Part shown: piece after piece, positions 48,886 to 59,900 of the stretch
How positions within the stretch are numbered: position 1 is the first letter of the stretch
How the letters are laid out: each line of letters starts with the position of its first letter
Origin: Parietichytrium sp. I65-24A
Taxonomy: Eukaryota; Sar; Bigyra; Thraustochytrida; Thraustochytriidae
Assembly (NCBI GenBank): GCA_012862575.1
Contig: BLSF01000018.1
Coordinates: forward strand, 439,680-503,679
DNA: 64,000 bases
Reading direction: 5' to 3'
Program-made: the position numbers and the translations under genes
Notes under the pieces: generated by a model
What the model was told of the DNA's origin: nothing
Seen by the model: only the letters and a program-made list of their open reading frames with translations
Database searches by the model: none

Positions 48886-49347
48886 ATGCAGAGAGGGCGC
48901 GTGGCGGAGGAGAAGAGTGGGAAAGACCGGACTTTCACCTCACGAGAGAAGAGAGCAGGGGCTGTCCAGCCAGTAACAGGAGTCAGCATAGTCAGCATGC
49001 AGAGCTTGAGGGTGATCGCAGGTTTGTCAGGAGCGTTGGCAATTGGCTGTGGGGCGTTTGGCGCGCATGCGCTCAAGGGCAAGGTTGATGACTACATGAT
49101 CTCAGTGTGGCACACAGCATCAACTTACCACTTGGCCCACTCTGTGGCACTCTTGGCCCTGAGTCAGGGGAGCGGCGGAGTGAGCAAAGCTACCAATAGC
49201 ATGGCATCCAAGCTCATGCTTACCGGAATTGTGCTCTTTAGTGGCAGCTTGTACGCGATGGTCCTCACAGGGAACAAGAAGCTCGGAATGGTCACCCCAA
49301 TTGGAGGCTTTGCGCTCATGGGAGGCTGGCTTGCTCTTGTAATGTGA
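48886..49347 (+). CDS. DUF423 family membrane protein (TMEM256-like)
   Basis: An ATG at 48886 gives 153 residues; an internal ATG at 48997 gives 116, close to the usual family length of about 110-130. The conserved core starts after the second ATG: LRVIAGLSGALAIGCGAFGAHAL with the GAFGAHAL signature, then WHTASTYHLAHSVALL and two or three more helices. The extra 37 residues of the longer form are charged with Arg/Lys and could be a mitochondrial leader or untranslated sequence. The family is found in bacteria and mitochondria-bearing eukaryotes; its biochemical role is not established. Confidence 0.85.
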   Translation: MQRGRVAEEKSGKDRTFTSREKRAGAVQPVTGVSIVSMQSLRVIAGLSGALAIGCGAFGAHALKGKVDDYMISVWHTASTYHLAHSVALLALSQGSGGVSKATNSMASKLMLTGIVLFSGSLYAMVLTGNKKLGMVTPIGGFALMGGWLALVM

Positions 49348-49413
49348 AAAAAGTTAAGAGGCAACGTTTGAAATGGTTCGATTACCAGCAAGTATTGTAC
49401 AACAAGAAACTGA

Positions 49414-51303
49414 TCATTTTTCCTCCTTGCTTTCCGGCAAGAGCGCTTCTTCAGGCGCCGAATTCTTCTTTGCATTCGCAGGGACTGAGAGCTTGCGAGG
49501 AATTTCTAGCGTCGAGCTGCTCTTAGACCGAACCTCTGGCTCGACTTTCGACTCTGAATTTGTCAGGCTCTGTGAGCTAGACAGCTTTGTATTCTTGAAT
49601 ACTTGGGTGGAGCCAATTACTTCGGGTTTCGCAGTTCGCGCGCTATCGGAGAGGGCACTCTCGTTCGCGTTTTCCTCGGCCTGGTTTTCACAGTCCTTTT
49701 GGAGTTTCGCTGCTTCTCCTTGTTCTTCTCCTTCTTCTTCAGCGACTTGGTCCCCGCCTTGTCCAGGCTTGTCAATGTGCTCCTCTTCACCGTTGTGAGT
49801 TCCAAGACTTGGGGCCCGCTCTCCCTGAGCATTCGGCATACTCTCGCCGTCCCCTTTTTCTGCTCTCTCTCCCCCGTCGTCCCCTCCGACTTTCTCCTCT
49901 TCACGCTCCTGGGCCTCGTTTTCACTTTGGGATCGCGGAGAGCAGAGAATTGTCCTTCCCGGAGTGTACGGCAACAGCCTTTCCGTGGATCCCAATGAGT
50001 CGAGCTGTGCCTCCAACAAACCGGCAAGATCAGGAACGGGCGAAGCAATAGACGGCGAAAGTAGATCCTCCTCGAACGGTATTTCTTTGAACTGCCATAC
50101 GCTTGTCCCCGTTAGCATATGAAAATAATACTCTCTATTTTGAGACTTGGAATACGCTTTTGTCCATCCTGGCGGGAGTACCTGCGGCGCCAGTTCTTTT
50201 TCGGAATAGACCATAACATCTTCGAGCTTCCAGACACTGACACCGAGCTGAGGATGGAAGAAATACTTCTTCCCTTTGCTCTTTGAAAATTCCCGGCTCC
50301 AACCATTCGGGAGTGGCCCATCCTGCACCTCATAATTTTCTCCTTCGTCTTCTTCCAAGTCGCCGGGCACTTCCCCTTTGTCTTCTTCCGCTTGGTCTCT
50401 GAGCCGCTGTTGCCCTCCCTCTTCTCGCTCTCCCGCTTCGACATCCAGCTCCCTAAAACTTTTCGCTTTGGCCGACACATCCGAAGCCCCTTTTAAAAGT
50501 TGTTCGTCGCGACGTTTGCTCTGAAGAACTCCCTTTTCTGTTGCCTGTCGTCGCGCTTGGGAACCTCGAACATGCGCCTGAATGGCAATCGCAGCTTCCT
50601 TCTGGGCCTCCCGCTCGAGCTCCTTAAAGTCTGCAGAGTCCTCGATATCTTTTGGCGAGAGCGGCGCATGTTGCTTGCTCTGATTGGTGTGTGCTTGAAG
50701 CTTTTTTCTCCTCTCCATACCTTGCTTTGCAAATCGCGACAGTCGCATTTTATGCTCCTTTGTCCTCTCCAACATCTTGAGTCTTTGCTCGTCTCGCATT
50801 CGGTCCAGACGCTCCAATGTCTCCTTGCGCCGCTCAAGCCTTGTCTTGCCCCCGTGATAGTAATAATGCCACAGGGATTTGGATGGAAGGAGGGTGTCCG
50901 TCTGCCCCGTGATTGGTTTGTACCTGTTCTGCGCCGAGAGTTTGGTGTCCTTAGGAACTGGTCCCCACACGGCCCTTTTGTAGAATTTGTCAACGCGATT
51001 TTTCCACTGTCCAAAATTCTCCGGGTTCTTGAACTCTGCTTCGCGCATTTTGCGTGCTCGGAGAATCCGCCACGCGCGCCCTTGCTCGTCTGTCATGTCC
51101 ATAGCTTTCTCCACGATACCAGGGTCTATGAACAATGGCAGGTTCATCGAGTTTGACGTCTTCACTTTCATCTTTTTCCTCCACGCTCCTTCCTCGCTCG
51201 CAGCGTCCGCCTTGAATGGCCCTCCCAGCGCCGCAGACATCATCACCGGACTCTGTCTCCCGCTCCCGGGCGACCCCATGGGAGGCGGCGCCAGCTTGCC
51301 CAT
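49414..51303 (-). CDS. Coiled-coil protein with IQ motif and two WW domains
   Basis: The frame opens with TTG at 51441; the first ATG is at 51303, giving 629 residues. An N-terminal unique region (about 60-160, including WKNRVDKFYKRAVWGPVP) leads into a long charged helix with Arg/Lys/Glu (about 150-260). An IQ-type motif (AIAIQAHVRGSQARR) sits near 235. Two WW-like domains follow at about 331-358 (LPNGWSREFSKSKGKKYFF) and 374-402 (LPPGWTKAYSKSQNREYYF), both with the second aromatic Trp in SVW but lacking the usual terminal Pro. The C-terminal third is acidic and disordered. WW domains bind Pro-rich ligands and IQ motifs bind calmodulin, so a calmodulin-linked scaffold is reasonable. I know no named homologue. 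Confidence 0.75.
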   Translation of the reverse strand: MGKLAPPPMGSPGSGRQSPVMMSAALGGPFKADAASEEGAWRKKMKVKTSNSMNLPLFIDPGIVEKAMDMTDEQGRAWRILRARKMREAEFKNPENFGQWKNRVDKFYKRAVWGPVPKDTKLSAQNRYKPITGQTDTLLPSKSLWHYYYHGGKTRLERRKETLERLDRMRDEQRLKMLERTKEHKMRLSRFAKQGMERRKKLQAHTNQSKQHAPLSPKDIEDSADFKELEREAQKEAAIAIQAHVRGSQARRQATEKGVLQSKRRDEQLLKGASDVSAKAKSFRELDVEAGEREEGGQQRLRDQAEEDKGEVPGDLEEDEGENYEVQDGPLPNGWSREFSKSKGKKYFFHPQLGVSVWKLEDVMVYSEKELAPQVLPPGWTKAYSKSQNREYYFHMLTGTSVWQFKEIPFEEDLLSPSIASPVPDLAGLLEAQLDSLGSTERLLPYTPGRTILCSPRSQSENEAQEREEEKVGGDDGGERAEKGDGESMPNAQGERAPSLGTHNGEEEHIDKPGQGGDQVAEEEGEEQGEAAKLQKDCENQAEENANESALSDSARTAKPEVIGSTQVFKNTKLSSSQSLTNSESKVEPEVRSKSSSTLEIPRKLSVPANAKKNSAPEEALLPESKEEK

Positions 51304-51988
51304 TTCCGCCTCTCCTCTCTTGCGCCTGTTAGAGCTCAAATGCAAATGTAATCTTCTCCGCGTCTGTGAGAGAGTGAGAGACAAAAGTCTGCGATAGCCT
51401 CGCCCTTTGGATTGCCTTGTTGATGTCCTCGCTGAGGACAACTTGTTCGTTCTGCTGAACGCTGAGAAAACGTTGAAAAGAAAGAATAAGAAAACTGAAC
51501 TGGTGTTGACAGTGAGTGTTGACTGTGAGTACTCGAGTAACAGAAATATTTATTTCTAAATTTACCAGTTCCAAAAAAATAGAGTTGACGCTATCCGTTA
51601 ACACCCTGACTGAGCCAGATCAACCCCACCTGCGAAACCCATACAAAGGCACAATTCTCTGTTCGCTGAATCCCAGATTAGCGAGATTAGCGAGATTAGC
51701 GAGAGGCATAGCTGTTCCGCAATGTGTAGTGGTACAGTTCTCCCTGGCATCTACTAGTGCGCGCGGACCATGCGGAGAAGTCCTCGAGGACACCTGAATT
51801 GAGAGTCAGGCGGAGTATTAAACTTGTACTGAGGGCAAAACGTGGACTTTATATATAAAGTGACCAACCTTTGCGGGTGAGCAGAGTGGCGCGCATTGAA
51901 ATCGAGCGGGAAATCATCTCGTCATTTTATTTTAATTTTTTGAAGGACCTCAAAAGTTTGGAGTTGAGGAGGTGGGCACTTTGACAAG
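51304..51988. promoter_or_regulatory. Divergent intergenic region
   Basis: About 685 bp between two gene starts, with a GATTAGCGA tandem repeat (about 51673-51703) and a GAGTACTCGAG element (about 51523-51533). No coding region is supported. Confidence 0.45.
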
Positions 51989-53426
51989 ATGCTAGCCAAC
52001 GCATCAGCGCAGAAGAGCTCGAGAAACCCTGTCGCGGGGGTGATCAATAAGGTGTTGGCGCGGTCTGACGGTGAGCTCCTGGCGAGGAATCCGTCGAGCT
52101 TTGCTTCCGTCGCAACACAGAGCCAGCTGAAACAAGTGGTACAGAACCTGCAAAAAATGTAGGTTGAAATGCTGTCGAGGAGAGAGGAGAGAGGAGGGAG
52201 GCAAGGAGAGTATGTGGATCGAGTTGAGGAATTAATTTTTTGTTGGTCGAGAATTTCTGACTTTTTTGTGCTCCATTCTCACAATGATGTAATCTCCTCA
52301 TCGCTACAGGGGCTATACAGTGTCTTCGAGTGGGACTAAACTCGCATTGGCGTCCGCGATATGTAACGTGGCAAGCAACGGAAGCAATGTATCTGCACAA
52401 AAGAGAAAGTTGCCTTCCAATCCGCCGACTCAATCGTCAAATAAAAAGTACGCTTATGGCAGTCCTCCTTCCGGACACAGCAGCTCTGCTGGCTACTCCC
52501 TGCAGCCAACACACGAGAACATGCACCCACCGGTATTTGCAAATTACGTCGACGCGCACCACGTTCCGGACTATGGCACCGATCTCCCTTTTGAGAACGT
52601 ATTAACGAAGTGGCAGGAGGAAGAACCAAGGTCAAATGATGAGGCTAAAGCAGAACCGGTCCCTTTCAGCAGTCTTGAGCCGACGTCTGCAGACGAGGAG
52701 GCAAAAGTCAACGCGTTGTGCAGGCTGGGTTTTTCACGCTACAAAATTTTGGAAACCCTTCGAAGCTGTGACGGCGACGCTAACTCGGCAAGATGCAATC
52801 TATACCAAGAATTACGAGACTTGCAGGATGCGGACATCATGGACAAGGTTGCTCTCCAGTCGGAGGACACCGGAAGAGTGGACAAAGAAAGGGCGAAGAA
52901 GGAGCAAGATACATTTTTGAGCTATTCCGACGTGTTGCAAGATGGCACTTTCAGGTCCTCAATCTTTCTCGACGAAAAACTCGGCCTCGAGCCTCTTCGC
53001 AAAATTTTGACGGTACAAAATGACGGCGTCTTCGACTTGACTGACCAGGACCTGCGCGAAGACTGCCTGTGCCTGTTGAAGCTCGAAGTGGATTCGATCA
53101 GGTGGTACGGGCTGACTCCATGTGCATACATGTATACTATTGCATTGCGACTCCGCAATTCTTTTTCGGAAGAAACCGTGAGAGAGGAAATCAAGACTCT
53201 GAAGAAAATCGTGTATGGCATGCCCGAGCGTGCAGGGGAGATTCCCAAGCCCTTTTTCGACGCAGTCGCGCGGTATCCACTCGAGAAGTTGAAGGCCATG
53301 TCCACTTCAGCGCATAGTGCCATACAATTGTACCGTCCCGACGCCAGTGCTGACGGCGCTGTTGAGGTTGTTGCGAAAACCACCTCCAACAACAAGGACA
53401 AGGTCATACTAGACCTGACTCTATGA
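51989..53426 (+). CDS. UBA-domain protein of unknown function, two exons
   Basis: Exon 1 is 51989-52158 (ATG start, MLANASAQKSSRNPVAGV) and exon 2 is 52310-53426. The 151-nt intron has a GTAGGT donor and a CTACAG acceptor, and the join forms the Met codon of NLQKMGYTVSS. The product has 428 residues. The N-terminal helical region around the splice (about 40-75) vaguely resembles a SAP fold. A UBA domain is clear at about 184-231 (VNALCRLGFSRYKILETLR). The C-terminal part (about 255-410) is a conserved-looking alpha/beta or helical block that I do not recognise. UBA domains bind ubiquitin, so a proteasome or ubiquitin adaptor role is plausible. Exon 2 alone begins with GTG, so the first exon is needed. 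Confidence 0.72.
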
Positions 53427-53989
53427 TCGCTTTTCGGTCATTGAACCCGCAAGCACACGACCGCGACCAGGTACATTCTGTTGTTTTCGATTTCTATTTC
53501 ACAGTCAGCATGCATCACACATCACCTTCTACTCACCAGCAAAAGAATGTAGAGTTTAGATTCATTAAAAGTACGCAACACCCACGCTCCCTGCCCACCC
53601 TTCGCACACGCTGCTCGCAACCATAAAAAGACGGCGACCAAAGCCGAATTCTTCCTCCGGTCCCATCGAGCACGATATTATGCTACGGCGATGACTGGCC
53701 TTTTCCAATACCCACCCCATTGATGCGCTGCTTCCTTGTGCTGCAAGAGACCACCTTTCGCCCCAAACCCAGAGCTCTCCAGAGCTCTCCATCGATCCAT
53801 CGATTCGTGGACCCATCGACACCATCGACCCATCAATCTCACGTATTCCATCAAGGTAGTTCTACTCGCAGCTAGCTCGTCAGCTACCAAACCCCCCACG
53901 TTCCCCAAGTACAACTTTCAATCTTTTGTCTTGATTGTCTTGATTGTCTTGATCTTGAAAAGCAACACATTTGCCATGGCCTGACGACA
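53427..53989. promoter_or_regulatory. Region upstream of the IML1 homologue, with a candidate 5' exon
   Basis: No independent gene is supported. A candidate first exon for the next gene runs 53723-53855 (ATG start, then a GTAGTT donor). It would pair with an acceptor at 53989-53990. The stretch around 53775-53835 has AGAGCTCTCC and CATCGACCCAT repeats. Confidence 0.35.
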
Positions 53990-56900
53990 GTGAAGCCACG
54001 GCCAGTCAGTCGTCAGTCCCCATTGGCGCACCATGGAGAGGTCGGAAGGTGTCCCCGCGGACCCTGTCCCCGCCGCAAGTCCCCCGGCCTCCTCCATCTC
54101 CTCCACCCCACCCCCACCACCACCACCACCACCACCATCGCCTCGCCCACGTCCGCCTCCACAGCCCCTGCTGTCCCCACGGTCCCCGCGGCCCCCGCAC
54201 CTGCAGCGAGTCCCACGCCGACAGCGTCCGCGGGCCCCTCAAGTGCCCCAAGTGTCCCAAGTGTCCCAGTCGTCCCGACGAGCGTCCCGGGCGCGCTGGT
54301 CAGGGTAGCGGAAGGGCAGGAGCTCCTGCAGGAAGCGGAGGGCGCGGCCGAGGAGAGGCGCGCGGACGCGGACAAGGGGGGCGAGGGCGAAGCGGAGAGT
54401 ACGCGGGAAACGGCGGAAGGGAAGAAAGATGCTGCGGCGGCGGACGATGCAGGCGAAGACTCGGGCAGGAGCCCAGCATCGGAAGAGGAGGCAAAGGCGG
54501 TGAAAGAGGAGAAGGACAAGGAAAAGGAGAAAGAGAAGGACAAGGAAAAGGAAAAGGAGGGGGAGGTGGAAAAGGAGAAGGAGAAGGAGAAAGAGAAGGA
54601 GGAGCCGGCGGTGGAGCAGCAGAAGGCCGACAAGGTGTTCGTTTTGACGAGCCACAACAGGAATGACTTCAAGTCGGAGCTGGTGCTCAACCCTGCGCTT
54701 TTCCCGAACATTGCGGTGGGAGACTACGTGGAGGTGTACCGCCCGAGCGCTCCGAAGCGCGTTCTGCTGCAGCAAGTGACGTCGCTTGACCCGATCCGAG
54801 GGAACATTCAGATTAGTCTGCTCAAATCCATCACCAAAAACCCGGCGTTCCAGCTCGAAACCTTTCAGCCTGTGGTAGTGCGCAAGTGCGATCCGAGCAA
54901 ATATGCTTTGAGTTATGTTGAGATTACTTTCAAGGATCAGTACGTGTCGCAAGGGGAATTTTGGAGGTTTCGTGATGCGATGCGCGAAAAGAGCTGCTAC
55001 ATCGGCCAAAAGGTCACGGAGTGCGGAATTAACGCCAGCATAGATGAGATGCTCACCCGGGGAAATAAGGCCGTTGCTTGTGGCGTTGTGCGCGACTCAA
55101 CAAAGTTTATCTTCCGCTCTTGCTCGGCAAGATTGTTCTGGTTAGTACAGATGAGTAAAGAGATGTGGAATTTCGCTGAGGATGGAGACTTGTACTTTGA
55201 GAGATTCTTGAACAGGTTTGTCACGGACGTCTTCGAAAAGTGGACCGCTAGAGGCATGACACACCGCCTGACAGTCGTTTACTTTACCAGAACATATTAC
55301 AATGTTGAGCCCCCTCCGGGAACACCTGCCGTACGCTTGGACTACGATGGCAGGAGCTACACGGATCTGTATCACACCGTCGTGGAGAATGAGACCAGGC
55401 CAGACTGGGGCTCCCTGAAGATACTTATGAAACGCGAATTTCATGCTTTTCCGAAAATTGCTGGCTGGGAAATCCCCACTGAATTTTACGGGCCCAACTC
55501 GCCCGCATCCAACTCACAGGGGCGCGCGTTTTCCTTTGACGGATTCCAGGATGTTAACCTGGCTCCACAAAACCTGAGCAAGTCGCCCCCGGATAGCTTT
55601 GGAAGCGACATTTTTGGTTCTAGACCCTCTTCTCCAGCAAAACTAACCAGAGGTTCTAGCGAGGAAAACGGGCGACAAAATCTCGGCTCCGGCCCATGCC
55701 ACGGACTTCCAAGCACCGCTCAGGAAGGCAACTGTCTTGAGGCTATCAATTTGTGTCTCAATATTCTCGACAAGCATTACATGGATCGCGACCTGATCCG
55801 AACTGGTCAGGCAATGGTGCTCATCACTGCAGGTAACGGAGTGTTTGAGGTGGACCGCGGTCTCACGACCATTACGAAGCAAAGGATGATGGACAATGCG
55901 ATCGGATGTGACTTTGTGAGCCTTACACGTGCGCCTCTGCACGTCGCACCGCTTTTTGTGTACAAACCTTCCAGAAGTAAGGTGGATATCTTTGACAGAG
56001 TTCACCCTTTTGCAGCACAACACTTGTACAAAGTTCTGCAGGCAGATCTTGCTGCCGCGGACGAGGAAACAAAGGTCGGACTCTATGCTAACCCTACCGG
56101 CCAAATGATGTCGGCTTCGATTCCAGTGTCACTGGACTCGGCAAAGACCCCTGCCTTTGGGCAGCATGGCACTGTCCTTGCAGCGACAGATGCTGACGTT
56201 GCCACTGAACAGGAGCTTCAAATGCTGGCGAATCCTGTTTTTAATATTCCGCACTGGATTCATCTGAGCTTTCCCTATCACAAGGCGTCCACGCGCGCCG
56301 CACTGAACGTAGATCACTCCCATGATGACGTTCTTCAGCATGGGCTTGCTGCCAACTATCAGCTGGGATTAGACAATCACCTGGCCAACAACAACTGGAA
56401 TATCTGGAAAGCTCAGCTGCGTACCTCGGGAACCTACTCAGTTGGGGAACAGTTTGAGCCTCTTCCGTTCAACCGAATGTATGACCTCACCGAGCCTTCT
56501 CGTAGCAGTCTCCCGGTTGCGCTCATCAGCCAGCTGTTTTGGGGCGATGTCGGGGCGGGAAACAACATGGATGCGAAAATGCCATTTCTCCATCGGGTTC
56601 CGCCGCGGACGATCATGAACCCATGGTACCCTTTAATGAGAAACCTCACGGGTTTATACCAAGCAACAGATCATCCTTCGGATACGTCGAGCAGTGATAA
56701 GAAGCGATCGAAGCCCAAGCTGGCATTTGACGACACCATCGAAGATTCGCCAAGCTTGAACGCGATGCTACCTGGCTTTTATGCTTCGAAGGACAACCCA
56801 TACCAGATTGCTTCGTACACTGGGTCAAGCTTAGCCCATGATTCAGGCACGGACAACATTGAAAAACCGGAACAGTCCACCGAGACCCCCGGGACCGATC

Positions 56901-59900
56901 GCTCGCGAGGCGTTACTCGTGATGTATCTATGCTTCCTTTCCCTCCACAGCCTGAGAACGGAGTGTTGCGAAACAAGATTCCAAGGCAAAAGCTAAAAAA
57001 TCTCGGCATCTATGACCTGAGAAAGGTCAACTCGGTTGACTTTTCAAGACTGGAAGTACAGCAAGCACAGCAACAGCAGGCATCACAGCTAGGCAGTGAC
57101 AAGGATAAGTCTCCCGAAGTCCCTACAAAGATGTTTAAGGATTCCAACTCGTCAAAACGCTCAGCGGTTCCATCGAGCCTGACTTTACCCAAGTCGCACA
57201 TACACGCACTTGCGAATAAGTCGCAGCCCCCTGGACTGAACTGGTCTGATCGCCTTGCCGATGATATGGAAAAGCACGCGAACTTTGACAAATGCGTGTT
57301 CAGGAGGCCGATCGTCGCACAAAGACAGCCCATCCCAGATCTTGGCGGTCGTCGCCAATCGTCCAGGAGCTCAAGCTCTGTCAACCTGCGGCCCTCCAAA
57401 TCCTCGCTCTCTTTTTCTTTGCGAAGTGGAGAAACTGAAAGGGACGTGCGAAAGGCACGTAGTGGTAGTTTATTAAGCGCAAACAGTGGCGAGAGCATGC
57501 AGGACGAAGGTTTTGATGGAGATGCAAAACCAGCCAAACCAGTTGCAACAAGAACCCTTGGCTCGATGGCCGGCAAGAATAGTGAAATGTACAAGGATGG
57601 GAAAATCCTCGGCTATCTCAACGCGGCCACCAGCCCTGTCAGCCCCCAACCGCAGCACCAAGCTGGCGCAAGCAATCAGCAACCGGCGCCCTCCCCACAT
57701 CCCGCCTTGCCCTTCTCGAACGAATCCATTGGCGGGGCATCAAGTGGTGAGCCAGCCGAGCTGAACAGGAAGGGCTCCTGGCTTTCAAAGTCCTTGGAGC
57801 AAACTAAAAGTTTGCTCTCCTGGGACAAACGGGGCGCGTTCGGGCCAGGAAGAAAAGTCGATCTCCCGCGGGACGCTCTTTCTACAGTAAGCTCAGCCTC
57901 TGGGCTCTCCAGCCCAGGACTTGATCCTGTTACAGAAAAGCTCTTTGAGTCGGTTTATGTCCCTCAAAGCACCGATTCAGACAATAGGGAACACGGGCGT
58001 GACCGCAATTGGTTGGAGCATGGCGATAGTGCAAAGTCTGCGCACCCCCGCGAGGCCATGGCAGCTGGTGATGAGGGGAGCAGGGTTTTGAATCTGTTTG
58101 CCTCCGCTCAGAAGAACCAGGCGCAGGGCGGGCGCCCATCCGCGGGGTCAACAAAGCATAATCTCTCGCTGACCCGACAAAACTCGATAGCCACGACGGT
58201 GTCGTCTTCAACTGCACCAAACGGCACTTATTCGATCGTTGCGCACATCAATCCGTTTGACTGGAGCGTATTCACGTCACAACTGTACCAGCAGAGGCTT
58301 ACTCACAACCGAAGGAGGTGGTCGCACCTCTTTCCAACAGGCCGTTTTGATGATGAAGGCAAAGGAGTGCGCGTTGAAGACTTTGACGACGATGACGAAG
58401 ACGGTGCCACGCTTGTGGACGGAGATGTTGAGAGTTCTGACGATGAAGACGAAGTCATTCCACTCACCATCGAGTCCTTCAAACTCAACTGGAAATCGCT
58501 AAAGTCTCCTGGCATCCTCCCTCTGACTACTGACTATTTTCCTGATCGCGCGGACTTGGCTTGCAACTTTCGTGAAAATTTTTATTCTCTGACATTACCT
58601 GAAGCTCCCGGAGACTATGGCTATGCTGATCATGAGGACCTGATTCATGAGATGGTGTGCCAACGACTGTCTCAAGACTTCCAGCTTTTGGTTGAAACAC
58701 GACAGGGCAAGGGTGGTCACACCTTCCATAAAGAGGGCTCGATCGACGAGCGACCGCGATCGCCGGGGTCCAAATCATTCAAGCGCACGACGAGTACACA
58801 ACAATCCGTAGATTTGGGCGCAAGTACGGAAAGCGTTTCGGACAAGGCTGCTTTGTCCACGTCGCCTCGTCAACAACGCTTCTCCTCACCGCTGCTAAAG
58901 TCCATGAGTAAATCTGGCTCTGTGCCGTCATTTTCTCTTTATGACCAGCAGAGACCTGCAAGCAAAGGTGGCCGTGGCGGTCCTCCTACCGAAAGCAGAC
59001 CAACGAACGAGAGAGTACCTTGGTGGCAAGCGAATCGATCGGGTACACGAGCCTCGCAAGCCAAGGCATCAAGCTCAAATACGATCACCATTCGCCCTTT
59101 TGGGTCTGCGAGGGCTAAAGGAGCCTCCTCGTCCTCAACCGCAAATAATTCTCTTGGGGAGCGCGCAAGCGTTCCTCAGGTTTCATCGAGCGTTGGCCTT
59201 TCGCAGTCATCAGGAAGCTCAAAACGACTTTTGCGAATGTCAAATCGAAACAAGGGCCAGGCACTCTCTACTCCACTGGAAACCGTGCAAGAGCAGCATG
59301 GAGAGTCTGAGGGTCGAACCAGACTATCAAGCGCCAACTCGCTCGAAGGAAAGGCGGACCTTGTAGGGAAGGTTGATGGCGAGGATTCTGAAGACAAGCA
59401 GGATGCGGGGGAGGAAGAGGTTGTAGAGGAGGAAGGGGATGACGTGCCAAGGTTCAGTCGTCAAAAGCAGGTGGGGATGAAGACCAACTATACGTTGACG
59501 ATGGGACACCAAATTCATCAATTGGAGTATAATCCGGCGACGCGTGAAGTGAAGGTTAAAATATCCGTGCACCATAATTTTAGCCTTGGAACCGAGAAAC
59601 TCTGGCCGTATCAGTACTTGTTGTACGATCGAACCGAAAAGATCACTGCACCTGTGCAGCTCCAGTTTACGAGCAAAGTGCCATTCTATGCCTGGAATCG
59701 ACTTGATTACATGGTGTGTGGCTACGGCGAGGATTTTGCTCTCATCGATCGCTACAGGAGAATGATGTTTATGATCCTGCCCACCTCTCGTTGGGGCGCC
59801 AAAGCGAAACGCAGGGAGGGAAGCGGCCGAGGCTATGCGCTAAGTACCGAAACCGTTTTCGTGACGGGAAAAGCACCTCTGCACCAAACCGTACCTAGCA

